Assembly: GCF_016811915.1 (NCBI RefSeq)
Contig: NZ_CP069127.1
Coordinates: 1,084,001-1,148,000 of the forward strand
Origin: Brevibacillus choshinensis
GTDB taxonomy: Bacteria; Bacillota; Bacilli; Brevibacillales; Brevibacillaceae
Direction: 5' to 3'
Length of the DNA: 64,000 nucleotides
Position 1 is the stretch's first letter; each line of letters starts with the position of its first letter. The notes under the pieces were generated by a model. It saw nothing but the letters and a program-made list of their open reading frames with translations. It was not told the origin of the DNA and did no database searches. Position numbers and translations under genes: made by a program. Below are positions 26,652 through 34,035 of this stretch, piece by piece.

Positions 26652-27024
26652 CGCCGACGATCCGGATGTTTTCAGATGGCAGGATGAGCGGCGGGTCTTC
26701 TTCGCGTGTCGTCGTAAAGCAGCACTCCACGGGATTTACGTCCGCTGCGATTCGCACGAGGAACTGTCCTTCCTGCCGGATGAGAACGGGTCTGCCGGTT
26801 ATCGGCTCCATCGAATAGTCCGAGACCAGGAGCACATGGCCTGGAAAGATCCCGACGCCTTCTAATCCATGATCTCTCATAATGAGGGTAAAACGCGCCA
26901 CATGGTAACTGGCAATGGGGAGAGTTGGCAATAGGGACAGCTCTTCGTCACTCTCCAGAGGCAGATCAAAAAAGCGCGTGCTGTAAGCATCTCCGGCGAT
27001 AAAAACGTGTTTCAAGCGCGTCAC
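26617..27024 (-). CDS. LexA-C-terminal-like (S24 fold) protein without catalytic Ser/Lys
   Basis: 135 residues. RDHGLEGVGIFPGHVLLVSD, the GRPVLIRQEGQFLVRIAADV stretch and PSENIRIVGVISGMI parallel the LexA/UmuD peptidase fold (GDSMxxAGIxxGDxVLV, VKRL, GxV). The Ser of GDSM and the Lys of VKR appear to be replaced (Gly, Arg), so it should not self-cleave. It follows ImmA/IrrE and XRE genes on the same strand, suggesting a regulatory role with them. The family call is my alignment by eye. Confidence 0.6.
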   Translation of the reverse strand: MTRLKHVFIAGDAYSTRFFDLPLESDEELSLLPTLPIASYHVARFTLIMRDHGLEGVGIFPGHVLLVSDYSMEPITGRPVLIRQEGQFLVRIAADVNPVECCFTTTREEDPPLILPSENIRIVGVISGMIPQNPD

Positions 27025-27041
27025 CTCCTCTTTTGGACAGA

Positions 27042-27563
27042 CTAATAAACAGGAAACCCTTTGGCATGCAAACGGGCAAGAATGCGGTCAAAGCGAATGC
27101 GGGCGAGAGACAGAGGGACCTGAAAACGCTGAGCCAGATAGGCTGGTGCATGGTACCGATCGCATTCCGCCAGCAGGGGACTTACCATAAACAGAGGGAG
27201 CAGTAAATGCTCGGCGAAATGATTGGCTTGGGACTCCTGCCAATCGATCATCCATTCGTTGCTGTGGGGTTGGATTCCTACATGCAGCAGCAAATGCCCC
27301 AGCTCATGCGCGATTTTTACGCGTCTTTCCACTGGTTCGAGCCGTTCATCTACGGCTATGATGTAGCGCTCGGGGGCCTTAGGATGGGCATGCGTCCTGC
27401 TGCGGCCGGCAATCTCCAGGATATCGATATCAAATTGTGTACAGAGGCGATGCAGGTCGATCTGCTCCGGCTGATTCATTCCGAGATGGCGCAGCAATTG
27501 GTAGACCCGGCTCTCCAGCCACGTCTTCGGTTCGGCTATTTCTTGGAGAATGGCAGAAAGCAT
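27042..27563 (-). CDS. ImmA/IrrE-family metallopeptidase
   Basis: 173 residues with the zinc motif HELGHLLLH (H86, E87, H90) and a downstream ESQANHFAEHLLLP that supplies the third ligand region. These peptidases cleave partner XRE repressors, as in ICEBs1 ImmA-ImmR and Deinococcus IrrE-DdrO. An XRE repressor gene lies 61 bp upstream on the same strand. Confidence 0.92.
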   Translation of the reverse strand: MLSAILQEIAEPKTWLESRVYQLLRHLGMNQPEQIDLHRLCTQFDIDILEIAGRSRTHAHPKAPERYIIAVDERLEPVERRVKIAHELGHLLLHVGIQPHSNEWMIDWQESQANHFAEHLLLPLFMVSPLLAECDRYHAPAYLAQRFQVPLSLARIRFDRILARLHAKGFPVY

Positions 27564-27624
27564 CTGATACCTCCTTATTTACCGGAACGCACGTTCGGTT
27601 TTTGCCGGAAAAGAAAACCCCTGG

Positions 27625-28077
27625 TCAGGGGTTGTTTTTTTTCAGGTTTTCCGTGATTTCAAATAACGAAGGGGGCCGTGATTCTTTGACCTGACGCCCT
27701 CGCCATTGCTTTTTCAAATCGTACCAGTAACGCCGAATCTCCTTTTTTTCCTCTTCGGAAGCATCCAAATATCCATCCAGAAAGTAATAGTCGTCCGGAT
27801 CGTCGATTTTTTCTTGCAGGAGCTCGTCCAATGAACGATTGTCTCGGGTGTCGTCTCTTCGCGTCAGAGGCGTGGCTGCTTCATCGGTGCGTCCCAGCAG
27901 CCAATCGGTCGTGACATTCAAGATATCGGCCAGATGCCGCAGCATGTCGTTTGGAGGAGTGCTGTGATTATTCTCGTAATTGCTGATGGTGCCTTTGGTG
28001 GTGCAGACGTGTTCTGCCAATTCTTCCTGGGTGAGACCGTTTGCCTTACGGGCTGTGCGTAAGCGCTGGGATAACAT
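27625..28077 (-). CDS. XRE-family repressor
   Basis: 150 residues from the ATG at 28077 (MLSQRLRTARKANGLTQEEL). The HTH spans 1-60; the C-terminal part is acidic with a DYYFLDGYLDASEEEKKEI segment. The frame runs 39 codons further upstream without a family match. It is probably the substrate of the neighbouring ImmA. It is divergent from the Rok-like gene and likely represses across that 190-bp gap. Confidence 0.85.
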   Translation of the reverse strand: MLSQRLRTARKANGLTQEELAEHVCTTKGTISNYENNHSTPPNDMLRHLADILNVTTDWLLGRTDEAATPLTRRDDTRDNRSLDELLQEKIDDPDDYYFLDGYLDASEEEKKEIRRYWYDLKKQWRGRQVKESRPPSLFEITENLKKNNP

Positions 28078-28270
28078 GGGTCGCGCCAGTCCTTTCCGTA
28101 GAGATACAAGAATATTGTACTCATATCCTTGAAAAAAGGAAAGAAAGGAATCCCGGTCAGAGGCTGGGAAAGGTGTGAATTTCCTCATTTTCAAGTTGCC
28201 GCAATTATATTATCATTGTGTATAATTCCACGAATTCTACACTTACACGCAAAGGGGAAAATATTACGCG

Positions 28271-28732
28271 ATGTTTAATGAGCGGAAAGCGTTGCAGATG
28301 ACTTTGCAGGCGTTGCTGGAACAACGTATGGTTCTGCGCCGGCAGTATGTGGATCAAGATAAGCAGCTTGGAGCCGACATCAAGCAGATTCTGACACGAA
28401 TCCGAGAGATGGACGGCCAGGAAGGAATAGTAGACACCGATTTTGCCGAGGAGGCAGCCACTGCAGCGGAAGATATCCCTATTGAGCTCATGAAGCGGAT
28501 GAAAATCAGAAAGGCCCATATTCGCCACGACTACGTCGAAGTAGCCAAGCATATCGAGAATTTGCTTCGGGAATACCAGACGCCGATGTCGCTGGTGGAG
28601 CTTTGCGAAGAGTTGAGGAATCGACATCACGTGGAATTTGCAAGCCCGTATATCGGGGTGCAAAAGTCATTGAAGTATTTACCCCATGTAAAGATTGAGA
28701 AGGATGGTCGAAAGCTGATCTTCTCTCTTTAG
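28271..28732 (+). CDS. Rok-like DNA-binding protein
   Basis: 153 residues. The N-terminus MFNERKALQMTLQALLEQRM closely follows B. subtilis Rok (MFNEREALRLRLEQL), and the C-terminal 70 residues form a winged-helix-like unit (VAKHIENLLREYQTPMSLVE to the end), as in Rok. Rok silences AT-rich foreign DNA and competence genes. The central linker is shorter than in Rok. The ribosome site is weak. Assignment rests on N-terminal similarity seen by eye. Confidence 0.6.
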   Translation: MFNERKALQMTLQALLEQRMVLRRQYVDQDKQLGADIKQILTRIREMDGQEGIVDTDFAEEAATAAEDIPIELMKRMKIRKAHIRHDYVEVAKHIENLLREYQTPMSLVELCEELRNRHHVEFASPYIGVQKSLKYLPHVKIEKDGRKLIFSL

Positions 28733-28745
28733 AGAACATAAAAAC

Positions 28746-28782
28746 AAGGGCGACGTGCCAATTGGCACGCGCCCTTTTTCTA
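28746..28782. terminator. Bidirectional terminator
   Basis: AAGGGCGACGTGCCAATTGGCACGCGCCCTTTTTC forms a near-perfect long hairpin with a T run. Confidence 0.88.
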
Positions 28783-28838
28783 TTGATGAATGCACTGGGG
28801 CATTCGGCTTTCTGCAGCAGCGGGTGTGAGAATCAGCG

Positions 28839-29288
28839 TTACTGCAGGAAAGCTTTAAGCATCCAGACGTGTTTTTCCAGACCGCTTTGGATGGAGAGCA
28901 GCATGTCCGCGGTGGCTTCGTCATCTGCTTGATCGGCAACGTTTCGTGCAACTTTCAGCTCGCCTACCAGGAGAGTAAAGTCATCGACCACACTGCTCAC
29001 CATTTGCTCGGCGGATTCATTTCCGGTTGCTTCCTTGATGCTGGCTTCTTGCAAAGATGCAGCAAGCGTAGCGATCGGTTTGCCTCCAATGCTCAGGACG
29101 CGTTCTGCCAGCGAATCGATATGTCCGCTCGCTTCGGTGTACAATTCTTCAAATTTTTGATGAAGAGTGAAGAATTGAGGGCCATTTACATTCCAGTGGA
29201 AGTTATGCAGCTTTGTGTACAGGACAGTCCAGTTTGCTACTTGTTTATTCAAAAGTGTGGAGACGTTCATTTCAACGGCGGTTTTCAT
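28839..29288 (-). CDS. dps: Dps-family ferritin-like DNA-protection protein
   Basis: 149 residues, normal Dps length. The inter-subunit ferroxidase ligands are in KLHNFHWNVNGPQFFTLHQKFEELY (His and the E in KFEE) and HIDSLAERVLSIGG (D, E). It oxidises Fe(II) with peroxide and stores iron in a 12-mer. Two PerR-like boxes lie just upstream, consistent with peroxide induction. Confidence 0.95.
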   Translation of the reverse strand: MKTAVEMNVSTLLNKQVANWTVLYTKLHNFHWNVNGPQFFTLHQKFEELYTEASGHIDSLAERVLSIGGKPIATLAASLQEASIKEATGNESAEQMVSSVVDDFTLLVGELKVARNVADQADDEATADMLLSIQSGLEKHVWMLKAFLQ

Positions 29289-29306
29289 ATTAGAATCTCT
29301 CCTTTT

Positions 29307-29337
29307 TTATAATTATTATTGATTAATACTTATTATA
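29307..29337. promoter_or_regulatory. Two PerR-box-like sites in the dps promoter
   Basis: TTATAATTATTATTG (29307-29321) matches the Per box TTATAATNATTATAA at 12 of 14 specified positions; on the other strand TTATAATAAGTATTA (29323-29337) matches at 12 of 14. They are adjacent, 19-49 bp upstream of the start codon. Confidence 0.65.
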
Positions 29338-29490
29338 AACTAATACGAGCATTTGTCAACCGCTCATCTGGAATAAGCTAGGCCAAGGCCTATTTGAAGA
29401 AATCAGGCGATTGAGAGCGGACAAACATACAGACCAAAGGAACGGTTTTTTCGTATGAATAGTATTGATTACAGGGTAGAGGAGGAAGTT

Positions 29491-30138
29491 GTGAGTATGG
29501 TAAATATCGATGAACTCGAAGAAGAGTACGACGAAAACGACGAAGAAGAGTACGAAGAAGGCGAAGAAGAAGAAGAGGTAGGCGCTGAAGAAGAAGGCGA
29601 CGAAGAAGAATACGAAGAAGAAGACGAAGAAGATGATGAAGAAGAAGAGGTAGGCGCTGAAGAAGAAGACGGCGACGATGAAGAAGAAGAAGAAGAAGAA
29701 GAGGTAGACGCTGCAGTCGAAGACGGCGACGAAGAAGACGAAGAAGACGAAGAAGAAGAAGAAGACGAAGAAGATGAAGAAGACGAAGAGGATGAAGAAG
29801 AAGACGAAGAGGTAGACGCTGCAGACGAAGATGGCGACGAAGAAGAAGAAGAAGATGAAGAAGAAGATGAAGAAGAAGACGAAGAGGTAGACGCTGCAGA
29901 CGAAGACGGCGACGAAGAAGACGAAGAAGATGAAGAAGAAGACGAAGAGGTAGACGCTGCTGGCGAAGACGGCGACGAAGAAGACGAAGAAGACGAAGAA
30001 GAATACGAAGAAGACGAAGAAGATGAAGAAGAAGACGAAGAGGTAGACGCTACAGACGAAGACGGCGACGACGACGAAGCAGACGATGAAGAAGACGAAG
30101 ACGACGACGAAGCAGACGACGAAGAAGACGAAGACTAA
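29491..30138 (+). CDS. Extremely acidic low-complexity protein (Asp/Glu repeats)
   Basis: About 215 residues, overwhelmingly Glu and Asp. A short module, EEVDAADEDGDEE and close variants, recurs about five times. No Lys, Arg or His after the first few residues. I chose the GTG at 29491 next to GGAGG; an ATG at 29497 or one at 29455 is possible. Such polyanions can mimic DNA, bind cations or act as histone-like chaperones. The coding DNA is itself a GAAGAA/GACGAA repeat prone to length change. I recognise no family. Confidence 0.75.
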   Translation: MSMVNIDELEEEYDENDEEEYEEGEEEEEVGAEEEGDEEEYEEEDEEDDEEEEVGAEEEDGDDEEEEEEEEVDAAVEDGDEEDEEDEEEEEDEEDEEDEEDEEEDEEVDAADEDGDEEEEEDEEEDEEEDEEVDAADEDGDEEDEEDEEEDEEVDAAGEDGDEEDEEDEEEYEEDEEDEEEDEEVDATDEDGDDDEADDEEDEDDDEADDEEDED

Positions 30139-30145
30139 CTTTCAA

Positions 30146-30172
30146 GTCTGGGAATTTTCCCAGGCTTTTGTC
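30146..30172 (+). terminator. Intrinsic terminator after the acidic protein
   Basis: GTCTGGGAATTTTCCCAGGC followed by TTTTG. Confidence 0.75.
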
Positions 30173-30258
30173 TATGTAAGGAATCGCGCTTGACAAAGAA
30201 ACGAAAGTTAGAAAAAGTGGATGGTAGATGGACAGGAGCACGGAAAACAGGAGGGCCA

Positions 30259-30882
30259 ATGAACAAACAGACGATGAGGGCGGTCATTCTGGCTGGGGGA
30301 AACAGCAGCAGGATGGGCACGCCAAAGGAATTGCTGAAATGGAGAAAAGGAACCTTCTTGAGTGAGCTGGTCCGTGAAGTTACGAAGCTTGAGCTGTCAT
30401 GCCTGGTCGTTTCCAATAGACCTGAACGGCTCGCCGCTGAGCTGATCGGTGAGGCGAATGTTCGAGTGACTGCCGATCTGGTACCCTCTGCGGGGCCGGT
30501 GAGCGGCATGGTTACTGCGTTTCGTGCCACTGAGGAAGAGGTACTGCTCGTCTTATCCTGTGATCTTCCGTTTATGGATCACAAGGAAATCCAGAAGCTC
30601 TGTGAGTATGCCAATGGCTGGACTGACTGGGATGTCGTCGCGGCCAGGGCACAAGGTAGACTGCATCCTTTATGTGCCTTGTACCATCGGCGGACACAGC
30701 CTGTGTGGGAGCGGGCACTGCACGATGGGCAATACCGGCTCATGCACACATTGGCACAGTTGGATGTCCGAGTTACGCCGGAAGGTCTGCTGGATGAGTG
30801 GGCAGTCTTCAATGCCAATACGCCGGAAGACTACCAGACGGCGCTCACCCGGGAGAGTAACAGAAATGAACGCCCGCACTAA
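30259..30882 (+). CDS. mobA: Molybdenum cofactor guanylyltransferase MobA
   Basis: 207 residues from the ATG at 30259, 5 nt after CAGGAGGG. The nucleotide-binding signature LAGGNSSRMGTPKELLKW is at 11-28 and SCDLPFMDHKEI supplies the Mg-binding Asp. It attaches GMP to Mo-molybdopterin for DMSO-reductase-family enzymes; the FdhF/YdeP oxidoreductase at 34036 is the obvious client. Confidence 0.9.
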   Translation: MNKQTMRAVILAGGNSSRMGTPKELLKWRKGTFLSELVREVTKLELSCLVVSNRPERLAAELIGEANVRVTADLVPSAGPVSGMVTAFRATEEEVLLVLSCDLPFMDHKEIQKLCEYANGWTDWDVVAARAQGRLHPLCALYHRRTQPVWERALHDGQYRLMHTLAQLDVRVTPEGLLDEWAVFNANTPEDYQTALTRESNRNERPH

Positions 30883-30952
30883 TGGCTTGGAAACACGATA
30901 GGCAGCACACAATCTCCACTTCCTCTACCCGCTGAAGCCAGAAAGGTATCCA

Positions 30953-31750
30953 TCACGGAACGAGAATGCGATGTGCGTGCGTGTAAACGTTCATCTTGTC
31001 GTTTCGGATAAAGCCGACGGCCGTGATGTTCAGCTCTTCCGCCAGCTGCAGGGCGAGATCAGTCGGAGCTGATTTCGAGAGGATGACGGCTGCACCGATT
31101 TTGGCAGCTTTGAGCAAGACCTCCGATGAGATGCGTCCGCTGAAGACGAGCACTTTATCCTGCGTGGAGATCTGATCTTGCAGACATTTTCCGTAAATTT
31201 TATCGAGAGCGTTGTGCCTCCCGATGTCCGAATATGTGAGCAGCACTTCATCGGCAGAGCAGAGTGCAGCGTTATGGACGCCGCCCGTCTGACGGTGAAT
31301 ATCAGAGGAAGCCTGCAGCTCGCGCATGAGATGCATGCATTGTGCGGGCGAGATGGTGATTTCGCCTTCTGCCGGCTTTGCCGTGCGGGCGTCACTGAAA
31401 AAGTAAAAGGACTGCCTGCTCTTTCCGCAGCAGGAAGTGATCCGTCGCTTGGAGTAAAAGCTCTGCGAGAGGATGGTTTCCTTGTGCAAATCCACGTAGG
31501 CAAATCCTTGTGCCTCGTCGATGGAGAGCTGTTTGACTTCCTCGTAGCTCTTGATCGCCCCTTCGGCCGCCAGAAAACCGATGACCATCTCTTCCAGGTC
31601 AGCCGGCGTGCAGACGATGGTGGCAAATTCCTCGTCGTTTAAAAAAATCGTCAACGGGTATTCCGTCACGATCTCGTCCTCTTCCCATTCTTGCTGATCA
31701 GCTGCAATTTTCAATACCGGCCTGCTGATCGTTTTTGAGAGATTCGTCAT
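30953..31750 (-). CDS. fdhD: Formate dehydrogenase accessory sulfurtransferase FdhD
   Basis: 265 residues with the paired active-site cysteines C107-C108 in TSCCGKSRQSFYF and the C-terminal VLVFSGRISSEVLLKAAKIG and VGFIRNDKMNVYTH blocks. It moves sulfur from a desulfurase to the Mo centre of formate dehydrogenases. The ATG at 31750 follows AAAAGGAGG. It is divergent from the OFA transporter. Confidence 0.94.
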   Translation of the reverse strand: MTNLSKTISRPVLKIAADQQEWEEDEIVTEYPLTIFLNDEEFATIVCTPADLEEMVIGFLAAEGAIKSYEEVKQLSIDEAQGFAYVDLHKETILSQSFYSKRRITSCCGKSRQSFYFFSDARTAKPAEGEITISPAQCMHLMRELQASSDIHRQTGGVHNAALCSADEVLLTYSDIGRHNALDKIYGKCLQDQISTQDKVLVFSGRISSEVLLKAAKIGAAVILSKSAPTDLALQLAEELNITAVGFIRNDKMNVYTHAHRILVP

Positions 31751-31814
31751 GAGTGCCTCCTTTTCAGACAGAAAGCATGCTGTCAGTCATTTATTTTGAA
31801 GGAAAATATTGTAG

Positions 31815-31829
31815 AGTGAGCGCTTACAT
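31815..31829 (-). promoter_or_regulatory. CcpA cre-like site in the fdhD-OFA transporter gap
   Basis: On the minus strand ATGTAAGCGCTCACT fits every position of the cre consensus WTGNAANCGNWNNCW. It lies 65 bp upstream of fdhD. The rest of this roughly 400-bp divergent region (31751-32148) shows no gene; a weak 81-codon frame there lacks a ribosome site. Confidence 0.6.
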
Positions 31830-32148
31830 GGTAGTATACTATTTGAGATTTGCGTTGTCACAAAATTTTCACGATTGCAATGAGTGCCCATACGCTGAAT
31901 CATGATCGACGCGGGATAGCGCTCCTGTCACCGGTCCATTCTGATTCTCATTTATTTTTGAATAGTGAACACTTGATTGTTGATGCTGATGTAGCGTTCC
32001 TGCTGATGATTAACTGCTGTGTTCCCCGATTCTTGCGTTTTTTTGCGTGCAGCGAAAAGCGAGAATTGGTGAGCGCAGCAGTTTTTCTTTTTTAGATCCG
32101 GCGAGGATAGCCGGGCCATTATCCATTATCGTAAAGGAGATGTGTCAC

Positions 32149-33423
32149 ATGGAGCAACATGTAAAAAACCGCTGGCTGATTGCATTGGCTGCAGTGGGAA
32201 TTCACCTCTCGATCGGTTCCGTCTACGCATGGAGCGTGTTTACGAAGCCGATCACCAAGCAATTCGGCTGGGGACTTACAGACGTCCAGTTCACCTTCAG
32301 TATCGCGATCCTGTTTTTGGGACTGTCGGCTGCATTTCTCGGACATTACGTGGAAAAGCATGGACCGCGCAAGGCAGGGACACTGGCATCCATCTTTTTC
32401 GGAGTGGGAATCCTCGGCTCCGGTCTGGCGATTCAGCTAAGCAGCTTGCCGCTTCTTTACATATGCTACGGGGTGCTTGGCGGGATCGGGCTGGGGGTCG
32501 GGTATATCACACCGGTATCCACGCTCGTTAAATGGTTTCCGGATCGCCGCGGTCTCGCGACGGGTCTCGCCATCATGGGCTTTGGCTTCGCTTCCATGAT
32601 CGCAAGTCCGATCATGAACAGCCTGATTGAAAGCGTAGGGATTGCAAATACGTTCTATATTTTGGGAATCATCTACTTTGTCGTCATGTTTGCTTCTGCG
32701 CAATACCTTTCTCCACCTCCGCAAGGCTGGGTGCCACAAGGCTTCTCCGCTGATGCGGCGGAAGGCAAAAAGCAGATCAAGAAAGATTTGTGCCAGCTGA
32801 CCGCAAACGAGGCCATCAAGACGCGCCGTTTTTACTGGCTGTGGCTCATGCTGTTCATCAATGTGACGTGTGGAATCGCTGTTATTTCTGTCGCTTCACC
32901 GATGGCGCAGGAAATGGTGGGCATGTCTGTCGGGACAGCTGCCTTGATGGTTGGGCTCAATGGTCTGTTTAACGGTGCGGGTCGCATCGGGTGGGCGTCG
33001 TTTTCGGATTACATCGGACGTCCCAATACGTACACCGCGTTTTTTGCCATCCAGATGGTCTTGTTCTTCCTGCTGCCGAATCTGACCAATCCCGTGCTGT
33101 TCATGATCGCGATGTTCGTCATCATGACTTGCTACGGCGGAGGATTCGCTTCGATTCCGGCGTACATCGGCGACCTGTTCGGCACCAAGCAGCTCGGTGC
33201 GATTCACGGCTACATCCTGACAGCGTGGGCAGCGGCTGGCCTGGCAGGACCGATCTTTGCGGCTTGGGTGCGCAATACCACGCAGAGCTACACTGGCACC
33301 CTGAGCATTTTCGCGGGAATGTTCGTGGTTGCCCTGGTAATTTCGCTCATTATCCGCCTCGATATCAAAAAATTGCAAGAAGAGGCAAAACGGAGAGAAA
33401 ACTCTGTTGAATTGGCTAGCTGA
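32149..33423 (+). CDS. OFA-family MFS transporter (oxalate/formate antiporter-like)
   Basis: 424 residues from the ATG at 32149 (ribosome site AAAGGAG). GIHLSIGSVYAWSVFTKPI is the OFA signature; 12 hydrophobic segments follow. OFA members exchange small carboxylates such as oxalate and formate. Placement between fdhD and a formate-dehydrogenase-like gene supports formate or oxalate as substrate. Confidence 0.87.
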   Translation: MEQHVKNRWLIALAAVGIHLSIGSVYAWSVFTKPITKQFGWGLTDVQFTFSIAILFLGLSAAFLGHYVEKHGPRKAGTLASIFFGVGILGSGLAIQLSSLPLLYICYGVLGGIGLGVGYITPVSTLVKWFPDRRGLATGLAIMGFGFASMIASPIMNSLIESVGIANTFYILGIIYFVVMFASAQYLSPPPQGWVPQGFSADAAEGKKQIKKDLCQLTANEAIKTRRFYWLWLMLFINVTCGIAVISVASPMAQEMVGMSVGTAALMVGLNGLFNGAGRIGWASFSDYIGRPNTYTAFFAIQMVLFFLLPNLTNPVLFMIAMFVIMTCYGGGFASIPAYIGDLFGTKQLGAIHGYILTAWAAAGLAGPIFAAWVRNTTQSYTGTLSIFAGMFVVALVISLIIRLDIKKLQEEAKRRENSVELAS

Positions 33424-33477
33424 TCAATGGTAAAGTCTATAGTAGAGAATGGAATGAAATAAAGGTGAGTTTCCTAG

Positions 33478-33843
33478 ATGAATAAGTTCGAAGCAGAATT
33501 CAGCAATTTGGTCAGAGCTTTCCGCAAACGCCACATGGGTAAGGGACCGAGCAAGATCAACACCACGTTTTGCAAGAACTGGGCGATCTGTGAGATGGAA
33601 GGAAACCTTTCACCGGTGGAAAAGTTCATCGCCACTTCCGAAGACGGAAAGCAGACATTGCGAGCTGCACGGACCGAAATGGTCAAGGAGATGTACCGCA
33701 AAAACACACCGGTTGAGATGGAAGCCTTCTTGGGAGCCAAGCTCATCGATTTATTTGTCGATATCGACATTGAACGTGATTTCGGGATGTCCATCTTTGT
33801 TTTTGACCAAGACATCGAGAAAAAATGGAAAAACGAACCGTAA
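33478..33843 (+). CDS. DUF2294-type small protein
   Basis: 121 residues without membrane segments or signal. RKRHMGKGPSKINTTFCKNW and the following 60 residues match the DUF2294 group as I remember it; similar small proteins accompany formate dehydrogenase genes in Bacillus. One conserved Cys (FCKNW). Function unknown; the context suggests an accessory role for the next gene. Confidence 0.7.
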   Translation: MNKFEAEFSNLVRAFRKRHMGKGPSKINTTFCKNWAICEMEGNLSPVEKFIATSEDGKQTLRAARTEMVKEMYRKNTPVEMEAFLGAKLIDLFVDIDIERDFGMSIFVFDQDIEKKWKNEP

Positions 33844-34035
33844 GTCTAAACGAAGCAGCGGCCCTGTTCACTGATTTAGACGAAACGGGTTTCGCGATCA
33901 CACACGCAGTTGAGACTAGGTAGCGAACCTGCCTTAGACAACCACCGTGAACACGCTCTTTTCCTCAGGACAAGGGACGGTTTATGGTGGTTTTTTCATT
34001 CAAAGACAGGCGATGAAAAGAGAGGAGCGAAAGGA
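33844..34035 (+). promoter_or_regulatory. Structured leader with terminator before the FdhF/YdeP gene
   Basis: GTCTAAA (33844-33850) pairs with TTTAGAC (33877-33883); CGAAACGGGTTTCG forms a second hairpin; then AACCACC (33940-33946) pairs with GGTGGTT (33986-33992) followed by TTTTTT, an intrinsic terminator only 40 nt before the gene. It may simply end the DUF2294 transcript, or be an attenuator. I could not match it to the Moco or another known riboswitch class. Confidence 0.5.

Noticed and set aside
26617..28194. Prophage or ICE remnant
   Set aside because: Apart from the XRE/ImmA/S24-like genes there is no integrase, structural gene or attachment repeat nearby.
29500..30130. GAAGAA/GACGAA repeats considered as a CRISPR or satellite array
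   Set aside because: No spacer/repeat periodicity; the repeats are in frame and encode acidic residues.
31850..32095. 81-codon plus-strand ORF in the fdhD-OFA gap
   Set aside because: No ribosome site or motif; the gap is better explained as a divergent control region.
33844..34035. Moco riboswitch before the molybdoenzyme gene
   Set aside because: I could not find the conserved Moco-motif blocks; recorded only as an unclassified structured leader.
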